Shown: positions 45,117 through 57,600 of the stretch, piece by piece
Position numbering within the stretch: the first letter of the stretch is position 1
Layout: the number at the start of each line of letters is the position of its first letter
Assembly: GCA_035048485.1 (NCBI GenBank)
Contig: CM068587.1
Location: forward strand, 40,299,842-40,363,841
Source of the DNA: Pteria penguin
Taxonomy: Eukaryota > Mollusca > Bivalvia > Pterioida > Pteriidae
Length of the DNA stretch: 64,000 nt
Direction: 5' to 3'
Made by a program: the position numbers and the translations under genes
The notes under the pieces: model-generated
Seen by the model: only the letters and a program-made list of their open reading frames with translations
Told to the model about the DNA's origin: nothing
Databases searched by the model: none

Positions 45117-45628
45117 TACAGCTCCATAGTTAGAGGAAAAAGCAATCTGATTTAAGCCATATCTTTATTCCACTTCTCTATTTGTACCATTGCAGATAAA
45201 GATCTGGTGAAACCCCATAAGGGGTCATGTTCTGATGAACTCTGATGATGTTTCAGTCACTGAAACCGTTATTTCCCATAGCCAATCAATGACTCGACTA
45301 GGCACATACAGTTCACACAATATGTAAAAAACACTGTTCAATAATAGTCCTGCAATGCAAGACTCCATTCCTCTTATTTACTTGCTGTTCGGAACAGAGT
45401 CTTGCCAGTAGTGCCTGCCATTACATGTAGTTCTTTCCTCAGCGATTTAGTGAGGAAGAAACGTGGGGGTGTATGCAAATAAAAAGAGCGTGCCAGCTGA
45501 AATGCAACATGAATTACACAGATCAAACATTAAACTAACTGCCACTTACATTGAAATATCGAAAAATAATCCAAAATGTACAATAATTGTATGTGTTTTA
45601 TGCTCAATTAATTTTGAGAATAATCAAA

Positions 45629-45807
45629 CATGCGCGGATCCAGAAATTTTTGTCAGAGGGGGTCCAACCAAAAAAGGTAAATTTTTCTCTTAGACGAGGG
45701 GGGGTCCAACCCCAAAAATGCCCAAATATTACCTTTTTTTGGTAAAATTTTCGGATTCCAGGGGGGGGGTCCAGACCCCCCTAACCCCCCCTCTGTATCC
45801 GCGCATG
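45629..45807. mobile_element. 179-bp MITE, hAT-like
   Basis: CATGCGCGGATCCAG at the left and CTGTATCCGCGCATG at the right are inverted ends. ATCAAA flanks both sides (45,623-45,628 and 45,808-45,813). The interior is C/G-run rich. Confidence 0.8.
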
Positions 45808-45841
45808 ATCAAATATGGAAAAATCCCGAGAACACTTTCGG

Positions 45842-46480
45842 GGATCCCTGTAAAGTGCGAAACAAATAGAATTGAAATGAAAAAAATATAGAAACGAAAC
45901 GAAACAAATAAAAACGAAACGAAACCGCATAGAAATGAAACAAAACAAGTACACTTGAAATGAAAATAATTCTTTTAGATTTGAATGACGTGTATTTTTA
46001 TTTTCCTGAAGGAAGGGTCCCTTACTATAATAGTTGCATACTATGGTAAATTAATGAGCCGCACCATCACCGAAAACGTTTTCATCAGTATATTGAAAAC
46101 TCTGGCCCCTTACGTGAGGTGGTGTCAAAATGTAGTACATGAAGATTTTTTTGCCTCATTTGCATTTTTACTTAACTTTTCTTTGTTCACCGGGTACTCT
46201 CGTCTCAATTTTCTCACGAAACTTTCAAAGTTTTATCAATACAAATTTCCTTTCCCCTAACATTTCCAACACATTCTCTCAATCTTCATCACCTTTTTGC
46301 TGCCTTTTCATTGTGTACCGACCCATTCTTACAGAAGCGTATTAGTGTCACATTTTAAACACTTTAATTTTAATTCTAAATCTCTAATTTTATATCTTTA
46401 ACTTGGTAAAGCTATTTGTTAAAGTCAAGTGTATTTGTTTCGTTTCGTTTTTGTTTCGTTTTGCATTTTACAGGGACCCA
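45842..46480. mobile_element. MITE with CCCTGTAAAATGC termini
   Basis: TCCCTGTAAAGTGCGAAAC at the left pairs with GTTTTGCATTTTACAGGGA at the right, and AAACGAAACGAAAC runs lie inside both ends. An 8-bp flank, ACTTTCGG (45,834-45,841) versus ACATTCGG (46,481-46,488), is a likely hAT-type duplication with one mismatch. No transposase. Confidence 0.75.
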
Positions 46481-46488
46481 ACATTCGG

Positions 46489-47905
46489 AACTAAAATGAG
46501 CATATAATTTACAGACTAAATTTCACAAAATGAATAGATTGTAGATTTATCTCTATTACTTACTCATTGATTAATCTATAAATTATGTCAAACAGTAAGC
46601 AAGTCATTTTATACTTCATTTTTACCTATTTAATTTCTTTTCTGTCAGTTGCAACTTAAGCATAGGTGAATGTACATTATTATATTCGTTTTGCTAGAAT
46701 TTTGAAAAAATTTTACAAATTCAATTTTCTATTCAAAACATTGTTTTAACAGACGATATAAAATATTTATCCTTCTTTAAACCTGAATTAACAGAATATG
46801 TGACTTTCATAAGGTAAGGATTAAAATAAATTAACATCATTTAAACCCATTCCGAGCTTAAAAGTGCTGTGCAAGAATTTTCGTCTGCAACACATTTGCT
46901 ATAAAGGGGAAAGACCGCACCGATATAACCTTGTGCTTGTCAGCGAGGTCATGGTTATAGGACTATGTTCAATAACTACCTTGTAGGTCACACAGGCTGG
47001 GATGTTAATTTCTTTCTTAGGAACTTGTAGTCCATTCACTGATTGGCTATTATATAGCTCGTTGTGCCCAACCTGTAAAATGTATTATATAATGTGTTTG
47101 TCTTCTGAAACCCTTAAAAATTGGAGTTGTAACTGAACATTCCATGTAAATGTGCTATATTGTGAGGTCATATAGCAATGAACTCACAAAATCTTGATTA
47201 CCAAACTTTTGAATCAGCTGATCACTTATTTTGATACGACCCCCAAGTACCGTTACATTCTTGCTGGCATGTTGAGTTTAACCTATTTATACTTTATAAA
47301 AATCCATGTTTATTGTTACCTGTTAAATCAAATCTGGATATGTTGATCGTCAATATACAACGCTGAATATTTTGAAATGTTATTGTCAACATTGTTTCTT
47401 TGACGTTTTCTGTGTAGCACATTGCTTGTGTTTAGCGCCATTTTCTATAGCGGAAGTAAATGCATATAAACGAAACATCCGGATCCCGTTGAAGCTATTT
47501 TCGTCTGCTCGACACATATTTTTACAAAGCTAATATTTTGAAGATCTACAATTGTTTTGAAGCTATTTTTGCTTAATATGCATAGTTTATGATCAGGAAT
47601 GTTCCGTGCAAACACGAATTTTTATCATCAAGTAAATTTAAGGGATTTATGTGCTCATGGGTTGCCCCGGTACTTGCTGGCCCTCACTAAAAAAAGTCAG
47701 TCACACGTTTGATTCTGCCACCGAAATGCAAACGTGTGGATGATTCAGACAACATATAAACAAACTGGTACAGGTTGGGACAAAGTGCATGTAAAACTTC
47801 AGATGAAATATCGGAGGTAAGTTTTTGCTTCATGTTAATATATTGATATTACCCCATGGCATAGAATCGTGCCGGTCCGGACAAGGTTGTATCAAGAGGA
47901 AAAGT
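46489..47905. other. AT-rich DNA, no gene recognised
   Basis: No supported feature. Confidence 0.4.
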
Positions 47906-47915
47906 CCAATAAAAA

Positions 47916-48093
47916 TGAAGTGGGCAGGCTTGGTGTAGTGGTTAAGCGCTTGGCTTGCGGCGCCGACGATCCGGGTTCGATTCCCCGGTTGCATCACTAT
48001 GTTTAAAAGGTTGGTAACCTCCTGCTTCCATGTCACGATATAACTGAAATATTGTTGAAAGCGATGTAAAATACCAATCAACCAACCAACCAA
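47916..48093 (+). repeat. tRNA-headed SINE, second family, well preserved head
   Basis: GCAGGCTTGGTGTAGTGG-TTAAGCG (A box) and GGTTCGATTCC (B box) in tRNA-like order, then the body shared with 38,960-39,141 and a CAACCAACCAACC tail. CCAATAAAAA flanks it at 47,906-47,915 and 48,094-48,103. Possible Pol III start, but no evidence it is a tRNA gene: the 3' acceptor side is missing. Confidence 0.88.
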
Positions 48094-48378
48094 CCAATAA
48101 AAAATTTTAAAAAAAGGAAAAGAGGAAAAGAAAAAAAAAACCAAAAGACAAGAAAGAAATCATTAAAATTAAAAAAAGACAATGAAATAGCTTAAAAGAG
48201 AGGAAAATGGCAGGTGCATATTTTTATGTGTCAATGCAGCAAAATCTATAATTTCAATGGAATCTATAGAGAGGTAGACAAGAAAAATTCCGGACAAGTT
48301 TTTATCTAGTGAACAAAGTCCCAATAAATAGCAAAACACAAAAAAAAATTTACCTGAAGTATGTTTGCATAACAATTA

Positions 48379-48588
48379 TGCCCCCGTTTTTGGGCTTATT
48401 TCTTAACAGCAACTAAGTTTTCCTAAATTATAAGTTTCATGAGCCACAACTCCTATAAATAATACCAGTAGTGGCCTTGACTTTTGACATACTGACCATC
48501 AAATCAATAGGCATCCTTTTGATAAGATTTAAAATTACATCTATGTAAAAAAAACTTCACCTACCATACCTGGTAGGGGCATAAAAAT
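48379..48588 (+). repeat. GGGGCATAAAAA-ended interspersed repeat
   Basis: ATTATGCCCCC at the left and GGTAGGGGCATAAAAA at the right give short inverted ends. CTACC-ATAC-CTGGTAGG forms a small hairpin at the right. Confidence 0.55.
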
Positions 48589-48694
48589 GGCTTCAAAGAG
48601 ATGAAAATGGCAGGTGCACACCTTTAAGTAGAATGAAACCTATGGAAAGGAAAATGAGAAAAACTCCAGATATCAGCTAGGATGTGTTTACAAG

Positions 48695-49895
48695 GGGCGT
48701 ACCTAATTGAAGACCTACGGGTAATTGAAGACCTATGAAGACCTACATTTATCTAGACATTATTATTAAATAACAATTTTATAAACATGTTTATCATGCT
48801 ATAAAAGTGTATATTTCACAAAAACTTATATAACTTTGTGTTTTTATGGCATGTTATAAATCAAATAATGTGTAAGTCTTCTGTGGATCAAAATGGACGC
48901 CATTATACAGTAGTCGGAACATATCTGATCTTATTCCTTTATATATATATATTAATCAATGTATATTTAAGCAAGAATATCTACTGCTCAGCAATATCAC
49001 ATTTTTATACGCCCGCATTTTTAAATGCGGGCGTATTATGCTATACCACTGTTGTCTGTCTGTCCCTCTGTCCATCCATCCTTGTCTGGGCTTCTCCTCC
49101 TTAACTAAAGGGGGAACAAAACTTTTGATGGTGTCATATGAAAGGGTATGGCTTGTAGTTGTGCATGTGGGTTTCAAAGTTGGGTTCAGGCCCCTGGGAT
49201 GGTGGAAAATGGGTGGGGTTGGAAAAGTTTGTCCGGGCTTTTCCTCCTTAACTAAAGGGGGAACAAAATTTTTGACGGTGTCATAACAAAAGATGTGGCA
49301 TGTGGGTTTCAAAGTTGAGGTCAGGCCCCTGGAGTGGGGGAAAATGGATGGGATCGGAAAGGGTTTCCGGGCTTCTACTTTGAACTAAAGGGAGAACAAA
49401 ACTTTTGATGGTGTCATATGAAAGGATGTGGCTTGTAGTTGTGCATGTGGGTTTCAAAGTTAGGGTCATGCCCCTGGGGTGGGGGAAAATGGATGGGGTC
49501 GGAAAAGCTTGTCCGGGGCTCTACTCCGTATCTTAAGTGAAAACAAAACTTTTGATGGTGTCATATGAAAGGATGTGGCTTGTAGACCACATTAAAACAT
49601 GATGCGGGCATATCATGCACCTGTTAGTGGTGCCCTATTTTCATAACTGGCAATGAATTTGTAATTACTCCATAAAATAGTAATGGAGGCCATTTGACCA
49701 AAAGGAGACCTACACAATACTTTGGTCAAAACTGCAGTATAAATTATTGATATTACAGAATTAAATATGTATATGGTCTTTTTCTATAATAAGGAACCAT
49801 TTCTAACAAGATTTTAATAATAATGTCTAGATAAATATAGGTCTTCTATAGCTATAGGTCTTTAATTACCCGTAGGTCTTCAATTCGGCACGCCA
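48695..49895. mobile_element. TIR element with a second element nested inside
   Basis: Inverted ends of about 75 bp: GGCGTACCTAATTGAAGACC and its right partner (reading GGCGTGCCGAATTGAAGACC on the minus strand), GACCTACGGGTAATT, TTATCTAGACATTATTATTA. The flanks TTTACAAG (48,687-48,694) and TTTACAGG (49,896-49,903) are an 8-bp duplication with one mismatch, hAT-like. The interior is mostly the hairpin-ended element at 49,007-49,640. Confidence 0.8.
49007..49640 (+). mobile_element. Hairpin-ended repeat element with four tandem units
   Basis: The left hairpin ATACGCCCGCATTT / AAATGCGGGCGTAT is perfect (14 bp, 2-base loop). Four direct units start at 49,089, 49,236, 49,370 and 49,517, and the right end is GATGCGGGCATATCATGCACC. 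Second copy of the 4,361-5,305 element with fewer units. Confidence 0.8.
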
Positions 49896-50189
49896 TTTAC
49901 AGGCGCCAGATGGACGGACAGATAGACAAGGTGTTTCCAATATACCCACCCTACATGTACGTCATTGCAGGAGTATAAAAGTACCAATTGAGAGAAATGC
50001 ATGGTTGTATTTAGTATACTAGAACATGTATATAATGCAGTATTTATTTTAGTTTTACATGAAATATAAATAAGACAGTTGGCACAGAACATAACCCTTT
50101 AAATACATGCAGATCAGTTTAACATTTCTTTCTGCAAAGACTGACTGTTTTCCATCACTCCATGATTATTTATTTTCAGGTATTATGGT

Positions 50190-50840
50190 GAGGGCATCAG
50201 ACCTCGGTTTTTACTGTCTTTTCCAAAATATACCTAATTTTGATTCTTCTTTTATGTCACACCAAGATTATTACACTTATATGATGGCATCAATGTCTGA
50301 TGCAGTGGACCAAAATATAAACCTATGCTACACTCCCACCTGAGGTAGTAAGGGTTCATTACACTTATATGATGGCATCAATGTCTGATGCAGTGGACCA
50401 AAATATAAACCTATGCTACACTCCCACCTGAGGTAGTAAGGGTTCATTACACTTGTATGATGGCATCAATGTCTGATGCAGTGGACCAAAATATAAACCT
50501 ATGCTACACTCCCACCTGAGGTAGTAAGGCTTCATTACACTTATATGATGGCATCAATGTCTGATGCAGTGGACCAAAATATAAACCTATGCTACACTCC
50601 CACCTGAGGTAGTAAGGCTTCGTTACACTTATATGATGACATCAATGTCTGATGCAGTGGACCAAAATATAAACCTATGCTACACTCCCACCTGAGGTAG
50701 TAAGGGTTCGTTAACGTGCCTTGTCTACTATGACATTGGACCTCAGTATTTTGCCATTTCTGTCAGCCTCGAGCAGAGTCGAACTGAGGACCTCACAGTC
50801 ACAAGCAAAGCAGCTAATTGAGCTATGAAGGCTCCACATA
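50190..50840 (-). repeat. SINE whose central module is amplified five times (88-bp units)
   Basis: On the minus strand the head GAGCCTTCATAGCTCAATTAG (A box) and GGTCCTCAGTTCGACTC (B box) lie at 50,835-50,765. The 3' part (TATGTCACACC) is at 50,253. Between them, 88-bp direct units begin with TTACACTT at 50,271, 50,359, 50,447, 50,535 and 50,623, nearly identical. The unit corresponds to the central body (GATGGCATC..TCTGATG..CCCACCTGAGG) of the 42,081-42,353 SINE type. Confidence 0.85.
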
Positions 50841-53365
50841 TGCAGTCTTTAAGGAAACTTTTCAACCACTAGCACACAGGCCACTCTTAGTTACCTGTTT
50901 TCTATTTTATGCAACTTTTACTAGCCCAACAATATTCAGGGTCATTTTGGTATACAGAGGTATTTCTTATATAAGCAGGTATCTGTCGTCAAAGCATTGT
51001 GACATCAACCAGCTCTATGGAAACTGGTGTGAAATTACAGGAAATGATGTAGAAATTGTATGACATCACATGATATGATGTCAGATAACTGCTCATATGG
51101 GAAATAACTCTGTATGAAACAACGACCTAATATCTGGTACGTGTAGTCACAGGCATTGAGCTAGTGAGTTGTCATGAAGGCTGTATATGTGCTGTTTTGA
51201 AGGCATATGGCAGAAGTACATTAAAAATGCTCACTTGTTGACTGAATTCTTATGAAATTAATGAACTTAAAACAATAAACCATTTTTTAGTTTATTTTGT
51301 GTTATTTAAAATACAAGATTCCATATATACATGCAGGTACTTCAAAGGATCATAATTTGTCATATCCTACAAGCTCAGTAACATTTTCAATATATGGTTG
51401 GTTGTTTTGTGTGTTACATTGTTTCAACAACATATTATCAGTAATATTGTAATCTAAAATACACTATGCAAACAGTGTCTGCCAGAATTTAATTTCGTTG
51501 TAGATACAGAGCTGTTTCTAATAACACATTCAAAGTTAAAGTAAACTTGACACTACTAAACAACATAATGTATTCATTCTCCTTCGTCCTCATATAAACA
51601 TGAATAACAAAGGCAAACATAATTTTACAATGGTCCATCAAAGCGACTGAACGCAGTGTTTAATAATTCAATTTACCTTTCGTACAATTCAGATAAATAA
51701 TTTTAAATATTCATTCACAATAAGAACTATATATCAGTCATATTTAAATAGTAAATTATATCAAACCCAGGGGAAAACAGAGATAAAACCTCTTGGGTAA
51801 AAACTCTGAAACTGGGCAAGATAAATTTCTGTGTCAATGAAAATAAATTCATATCAAAAATACAAAAACGCAAAATAAAAATACACTAACTACATACATG
51901 TATCAATATACTAGTAAATTTTATAAACCATTTGATTTATTCTTGAATACTAATAATCAACAATTATGATTTTACACTTTAAAACTTCTGTTATTTGTGC
52001 AAGGTGGCTAGAGAATGACCACTGTATTTTCTTACATTTGATTGGCTAATGCCAATGACAATGACCTTAAGAAGAGAGTTACATTTGGATCTTCAGAACA
52101 TTAATACAATTTTTTCCCGCTATCCTAGGAAACCCGGGAAAATATTATCATCAGGTATATATAGTATGTATATGGGATATATATCAATTATCATAGCTGT
52201 ATATGCTATTCTGTACAAACTGGGCAATGATATTTAAGTCAAATATAATAATGGTTAACAATTTTGTTCAAAATTCAAATTCTTTCCCCATTTCTCAAAA
52301 AAACAATTATTATAAATACTGTATTTCTTTTGTTTATCATTAATTATTCTGGAAGAAAAATAATTCTAGAATAACATTTAAAGGGCCTGAACAAATATGT
52401 GGTAAGGCAAAAAAGAAAGAGGTATATTTACAACACAAGGGTGTATATTTCAGTGTACAGATGTACAGTAGAAATTAGTACGATTGTTTATGTTCTCAGT
52501 TTATGTTACACTCATTCGCATAGCGTGTGAAAGCAGGAGGTTTTTAAACTTTTAACTATAGTGATGCAATTTAGGAATTGAACCAAGATCATTTGCATAA
52601 CCACCTAAACACTTAATCACTACATCAAGTTTGCTTCCTTTCAATAAATGCCATTTACCTTGCATTCTCTAATAAACACCCCCTTCCAATAGATAATCCC
52701 CCCATTGTTTTAACAAAGGGAAATGTTACCCACCATACATAACAAGTCCTATATTCAGTTTTGTCAAACACAAAATTCTACATCCATATGCATATCATTT
52801 AGTTACATTGTTAAATACTAATGTCAGCAGAACTAGATTTTTTTCAAACTTTCAATTTCAGTTTCATTTAAAAACTCAGATATATCTCTTAATTTTCAGG
52901 GATTTTTACTTCCTCAATATTCAACCCCTTTTAGGAAAATGTAACACCCTTGAGGCGTTTATTACAGAATATGTGGTAATATGCAGAGTGATATGTTTAG
53001 AATTGATTCACTGTTTTAACCCATCATATTCCATTTACACCAATTTTATACCAATTTTAAAGGAAAGGGAAAAGGTATATGTACTTTACACCACTTATCA
53101 GTCATATGTAAATCAATGGTGACCCATCAACATAAAGATTTTTATATTACATTTACTTCAGAAATATTTTGAATGCATGCATTGAATCATAAAATTTGCT
53201 ATCTATAAGTTCCCGAAAATGAAAATGATGCACTATGATCACAGATTATAATATCCTTTTTTTATGTTGTATTTCTGTCATTTTCATCATGTATCATTTT
53301 GAGTTTACTGATAGCAGAACTTTGCAATCTATGACAGAAAAATGTGTGCTTATTTTTTAACATTC
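50841..53365. other. AT-rich DNA with a SINE relic
   Basis: Around 52,520-52,640, on the minus strand, there is a decayed second-family SINE (ACTTGATGTAGTGATTAAG, TTGGTTCAATTCC, AAAACCTCCTGC). Otherwise no gene recognised. Confidence 0.45.
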
Positions 53366-53900
53366 AGCACACCTTTCCATGTAATCGACTTAAAGGTACA
53401 ACTTTTCCATGTCCTCAACTTCCAGCACAAGTATCTACGTTCTTTGCCAGAAGTACAGGGATATATCTACACACCTTGAAGGTACAACTTATCCATGTCC
53501 TCTGTCTTCAGCACAAGTATAATCCATGTTTTTCACAACAAGCACAAGTATATATATCCTCAGCTTGAGGGTACAACTTTTCCATGTCCTCTGACTCCAG
53601 CACAAGAATCAATATGTTCTGTCCCATGTGCAAGTATCCATGTTATTCACATCAAGCACAACTATTCATGTCCTCAACTTTCTGGTATAACTTCTCAATA
53701 GTCTCTGCCTCCATCAATGGTATCCATGTCCTCTTCCTCAAGCACAAATATTCATGTCCTCTGCCTTCAGCACAAGTATTCATGTTATTCACATTAAGCA
53801 CAAGTATGCAAGTCCTCAACTTCCTGGTACAACTTCTCCATGCACTCTGTCTCCAGCACATTAGGATCCATGTCTTCTCCCTCACAGCACAACTATCTTT
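53366..53900. repeat. Degenerate ~28-40-bp minisatellite (CAGCACAAGTAT type)
   Basis: CCTCTGYCTYCAGCACAAGTATYCATG recurs with variants for about 530 bp. ORFs on both strands here (CSxCHKHK-like words) simply follow the repeat. Confidence 0.75.
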
Positions 53901-54616
53901 CCTCTGCCTTGAGTGTGACTGTCACTTTCTGTCTGCAAATGTAAACATACGGAAAGTTTTTTTTTCTCAGAGCAGTCTGTTTTCTATTCTGTGAGGACAT
54001 TAGACATATCTTTCCCCGAGTCAGTATGCAATGGGAACCCACAGTGTCAATAATTATCATTGATCAGAAAGTCATTCTAGTCCTGAAAGTCTGTACACAG
54101 TTGGATTGAATATTGTATTACGTCATTCCACAATTATTTCATCTGCCTGATGCAATGCATACAAATTTAGACCTAAATTGCACAGACCCACTCTCATTCT
54201 TTTACTTGTATAGGATAAATTGCATAATATTAAGAGCTAAAAGTTGGCAGTCATTTGATAGTGATAACCACCATACAACATCACTTTAATTAAAAAAACC
54301 CTTACCTTCATTTTCTGATATCACTCCTGGGCCAGGCCATCAGTCAAGGAGGTCTCCTTTACACCATTCACCACGGTCTACACAGCAAGACAACACATCT
54401 GGCTTACTTCTCTCTCTGTCTATTCTAACATAATAAAGCTTTTATTTTTCAAACATATTTAAGAAAATTCATAACTCATCAAGACATTGCTTTTGCAAAA
54501 TTAAGGATCTTCTCACTTCAAATACATTTAAGTAAGTGACAGTTATACAGAAAATCTAAAATTATCTTTACCTTATCTCATACCTTCCATATGAACAGCA
54601 AAGGAGCGTAACTATA
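53901..54616. other. Non-coding DNA with a SINE tail relic
   Basis: ATTACGTCATTCCACAATTATTTCATCTGCCTGATGCAATGCATAC at 54,117-54,165 is a fragment of the SINE 3' half (split here only for description). No gene seen before the satellite starts. Confidence 0.45.
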
Positions 54617-57600
54617 AGAAAACTACTTGTCAGTTCTTGATATTGCCCTCAATATCAAGAAAAAGGGGCCCTCGTGGCCCAACTACCATCCTTCAGGAGA
54701 AGATGGCATTCTGACCTCGACCTTCCAACAAGCAGCAGTCCATCACCCAAGTAAGATGTGCACAATCTTACCCAGGAGACAGAAAACTACTTGTCAGTTC
54801 TTGATATTGCCCTCAATATCAAGAAAAAGGGGCCCTCGTGGCCCAACTACCATCCTTCAGGAGAAGATGGCATTCTGACCTCGACCTTCCAACAAGCAGC
54901 AGTCCATCACCCAAGTAAGATGTGCACAATCTTACCCAGGAGACAGAAAACTACTTGTCAGTTCTTGATATTGCCCTCAATATCAAGAAAAAGGGGCCCT
55001 CGTGGCCCAACTACCATCCTTCAGGAGAAGATGGCATTCTGACCTCGACCTTCCAACAAGCAGCAGTCCATCACCCAAGTAAGATGTGCACAATCTTACC
55101 CAGGAGACAGAAAACTACTTGTCAGTTCTTGATATTGCCCTCAATATCAAGAAAAAGGGGCCCTCGTGGCCCAACTACCATCCTTCAGGAGAAGATGGCA
55201 TTCTGACCTCGACCTTCCAACAAGCAGCAGTCCATCACCCAAGTAAGATGTGCACAATCTTACCCAGGAGACAGAAAACTACTTGTCAGTTCTTGATATT
55301 GCCCTCAATATCAAGAAAAAGGGGCCCTCGTGGCCCAACTACCATCCTTCAGGAGAAGATGGCATTCTGACCTCGACCTTCCAACAAGCAGCAGTCCATC
55401 ACCCAAGTAAGATGTGCACAATCTTACCCAGGAGACAGAAAACTACTTGTCAGTTCTTGATATTGCCCTCAATATCAAGAAAAAGGGGCCCTCGTGGCCC
55501 AACTACCATCCTTCAGGACAAGATGGCATTCTGACCTCGACCTTCCAACAAGCAGCAGTCCATCACCCAAGTAAGATGTGCACAATCTTACCCAGGAGAC
55601 AGAAAACTACTTGTCAGTTCTTGATATTGCCCTCAATATCAAGAAAAAGGGGCCCTCGTGGCCCAACTACCATCCTTCAGGACAAGATGGCATTCTGACC
55701 TCGACCTTCCAACAAGCAGCAGTCCATCACCCAAGTAAGATGTGCACAATCTTACCCAGGAGACAGAAAACTACTTGTCAGTTCTTGATATTGCCCTCAA
55801 TATCAAGAAAAAGGGGCCCTCGTGGCCCAACTACCATCCTTCAGGACAAAATGGCATTCTGACCTCGACCTTCCAACAAGCAGCAGTCCATCACCCAAGT
55901 AAGATGTGCACAATCTTACCCAGGAGACAGAAAACTACTTGTCAGTTCTTGATATTGCCCTCAATATCAAGAAAAAGGGGCCCTCGTGGCCCAACTACCA
56001 TCCTTCAGAAGATGGCATTCTGACCTCGACCTTCCAACAAGCAGCAGTCCATCACCCAAGTAAGATGTGCACAATCTTACCCAGGAGACAGAAAACTACT
56101 TGTCAGTTCTTGATATTGCCCTCAATATCAAGAAAAAGGGGCCCTCGTGGCCCAACTACCATCCTTCAGGAGAAGATGGCATTCTGACCTCGACCTTCCA
56201 ACAAGCAGCAGTCCATCACCCAAGTAAGATGTGCACAATCTTACCCAGGAGACAGAAAACTACTTGTCAGTTCTTGATATTGCCCTCAATATCAAGAAAA
56301 AGGGGCCCTCGTGGCCCAACTACCATCCTTCAGGAGAAGATGGCATTCTGACCTCGACCTTCCAACAAGCAGCAGTCCATCACCCAAGTAAGATGTGCAC
56401 AATCTTACCCAGGAGACAGAAAACTACTTGTCAGTTCTTGATATTGCCCTCAATATCAAGAAAAAGGGGCCCTCGTGGCCCAACTACCATCCTTCAGGAG
56501 AAGATGGCATTCTGACCTCGACCTTCCAACAAACAGCAGTCCATCACCCAAGTAAGATGTGCACAATCTTACCCAGGAGACAGAAAACTACTTGTCAGTT
56601 CTTGATATTGCCCTCAATATCAAGAAAAAGGGGCCCTCGTGGCCCAACTACCATCCTTCAGGAGAAGATGGCATTCTGACCTCGACCTTCCAACAAGCAG
56701 CAGTCCATCACCCAAGTAAGATGTGCACAATCTTACCCAGGAGACAGAAAACTACTTGTCAGTTCTTGATATTGCCCTCAATATCAAGAAAAAGGGGCCC
56801 TCGTGGCCCAACTACCATCCTTCAGGAGAAGATGGCATTCTGACCTCGACCTTCCAACAAGCAGCAGTCCATCACCCAAGTAAGATGTGCACAATCTTAC
56901 CCAGGAGACAGAAAACTACTTGTCAGTTCTTGATATTGCCCTCAATATCAAGAAAAAGGGGCCCTCGTGGCCCAACTACCATCCTTCACGGGAAGATGGC
57001 ATTCTGACCTGGACCTTCCAACAAGCAGCAGTCCATCACCCAAGTAAGATGTGCACAATCTTACCCAGGAGACAGAAAACTACTTGTCAGTTCTTGATAT
57101 TGCCCTCAATATCAAGAAAAAGGGGCCCTCGTGGCCCAACTACCATCCTTCAGGGGAAGATGGCATTCTGACCTCGACCTTCCAACAAGCAGCAGTCCAT
57201 CACCCAAGTAAGATGTGCACAATCTTACCCAGGAGACAGAAAACTACTTGTCAGTTCTTGATATTGCCCTCAATATCAAGAAAAAGGGGCCCTCGTGGCC
57301 CAACTACCATCCTTCAGGAGAAGATGGCATTCTGACCTCGACCTTCCAACAAGCAGCAGTCCATCACCCAAGTAAGATGTGCACAATCTTACCCAGGAGA
57401 CAGAAAACTACTTGTCAGTTCTTGATATTGCCCTCAATATCAAGAAAAAGGGGCCCTCGTGGCCCAACTACCATCCTTCAGGAGAAGATGGCATTCTGAC
57501 CTCGACCTTCCAACAAGCAGCAGTCCATCACCCAAGTAAGATGTGCACAATCTTACCCAGGAGACAGAAAACTACTTGTCAGTTCTTGATATTGCCCTCA

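Noticed and set aside
47934..48010. A tRNA gene
   Set aside because: A and B boxes are present but the acceptor stem is not closed, and the sequence continues into a SINE body with a CAAC tail and target duplication.
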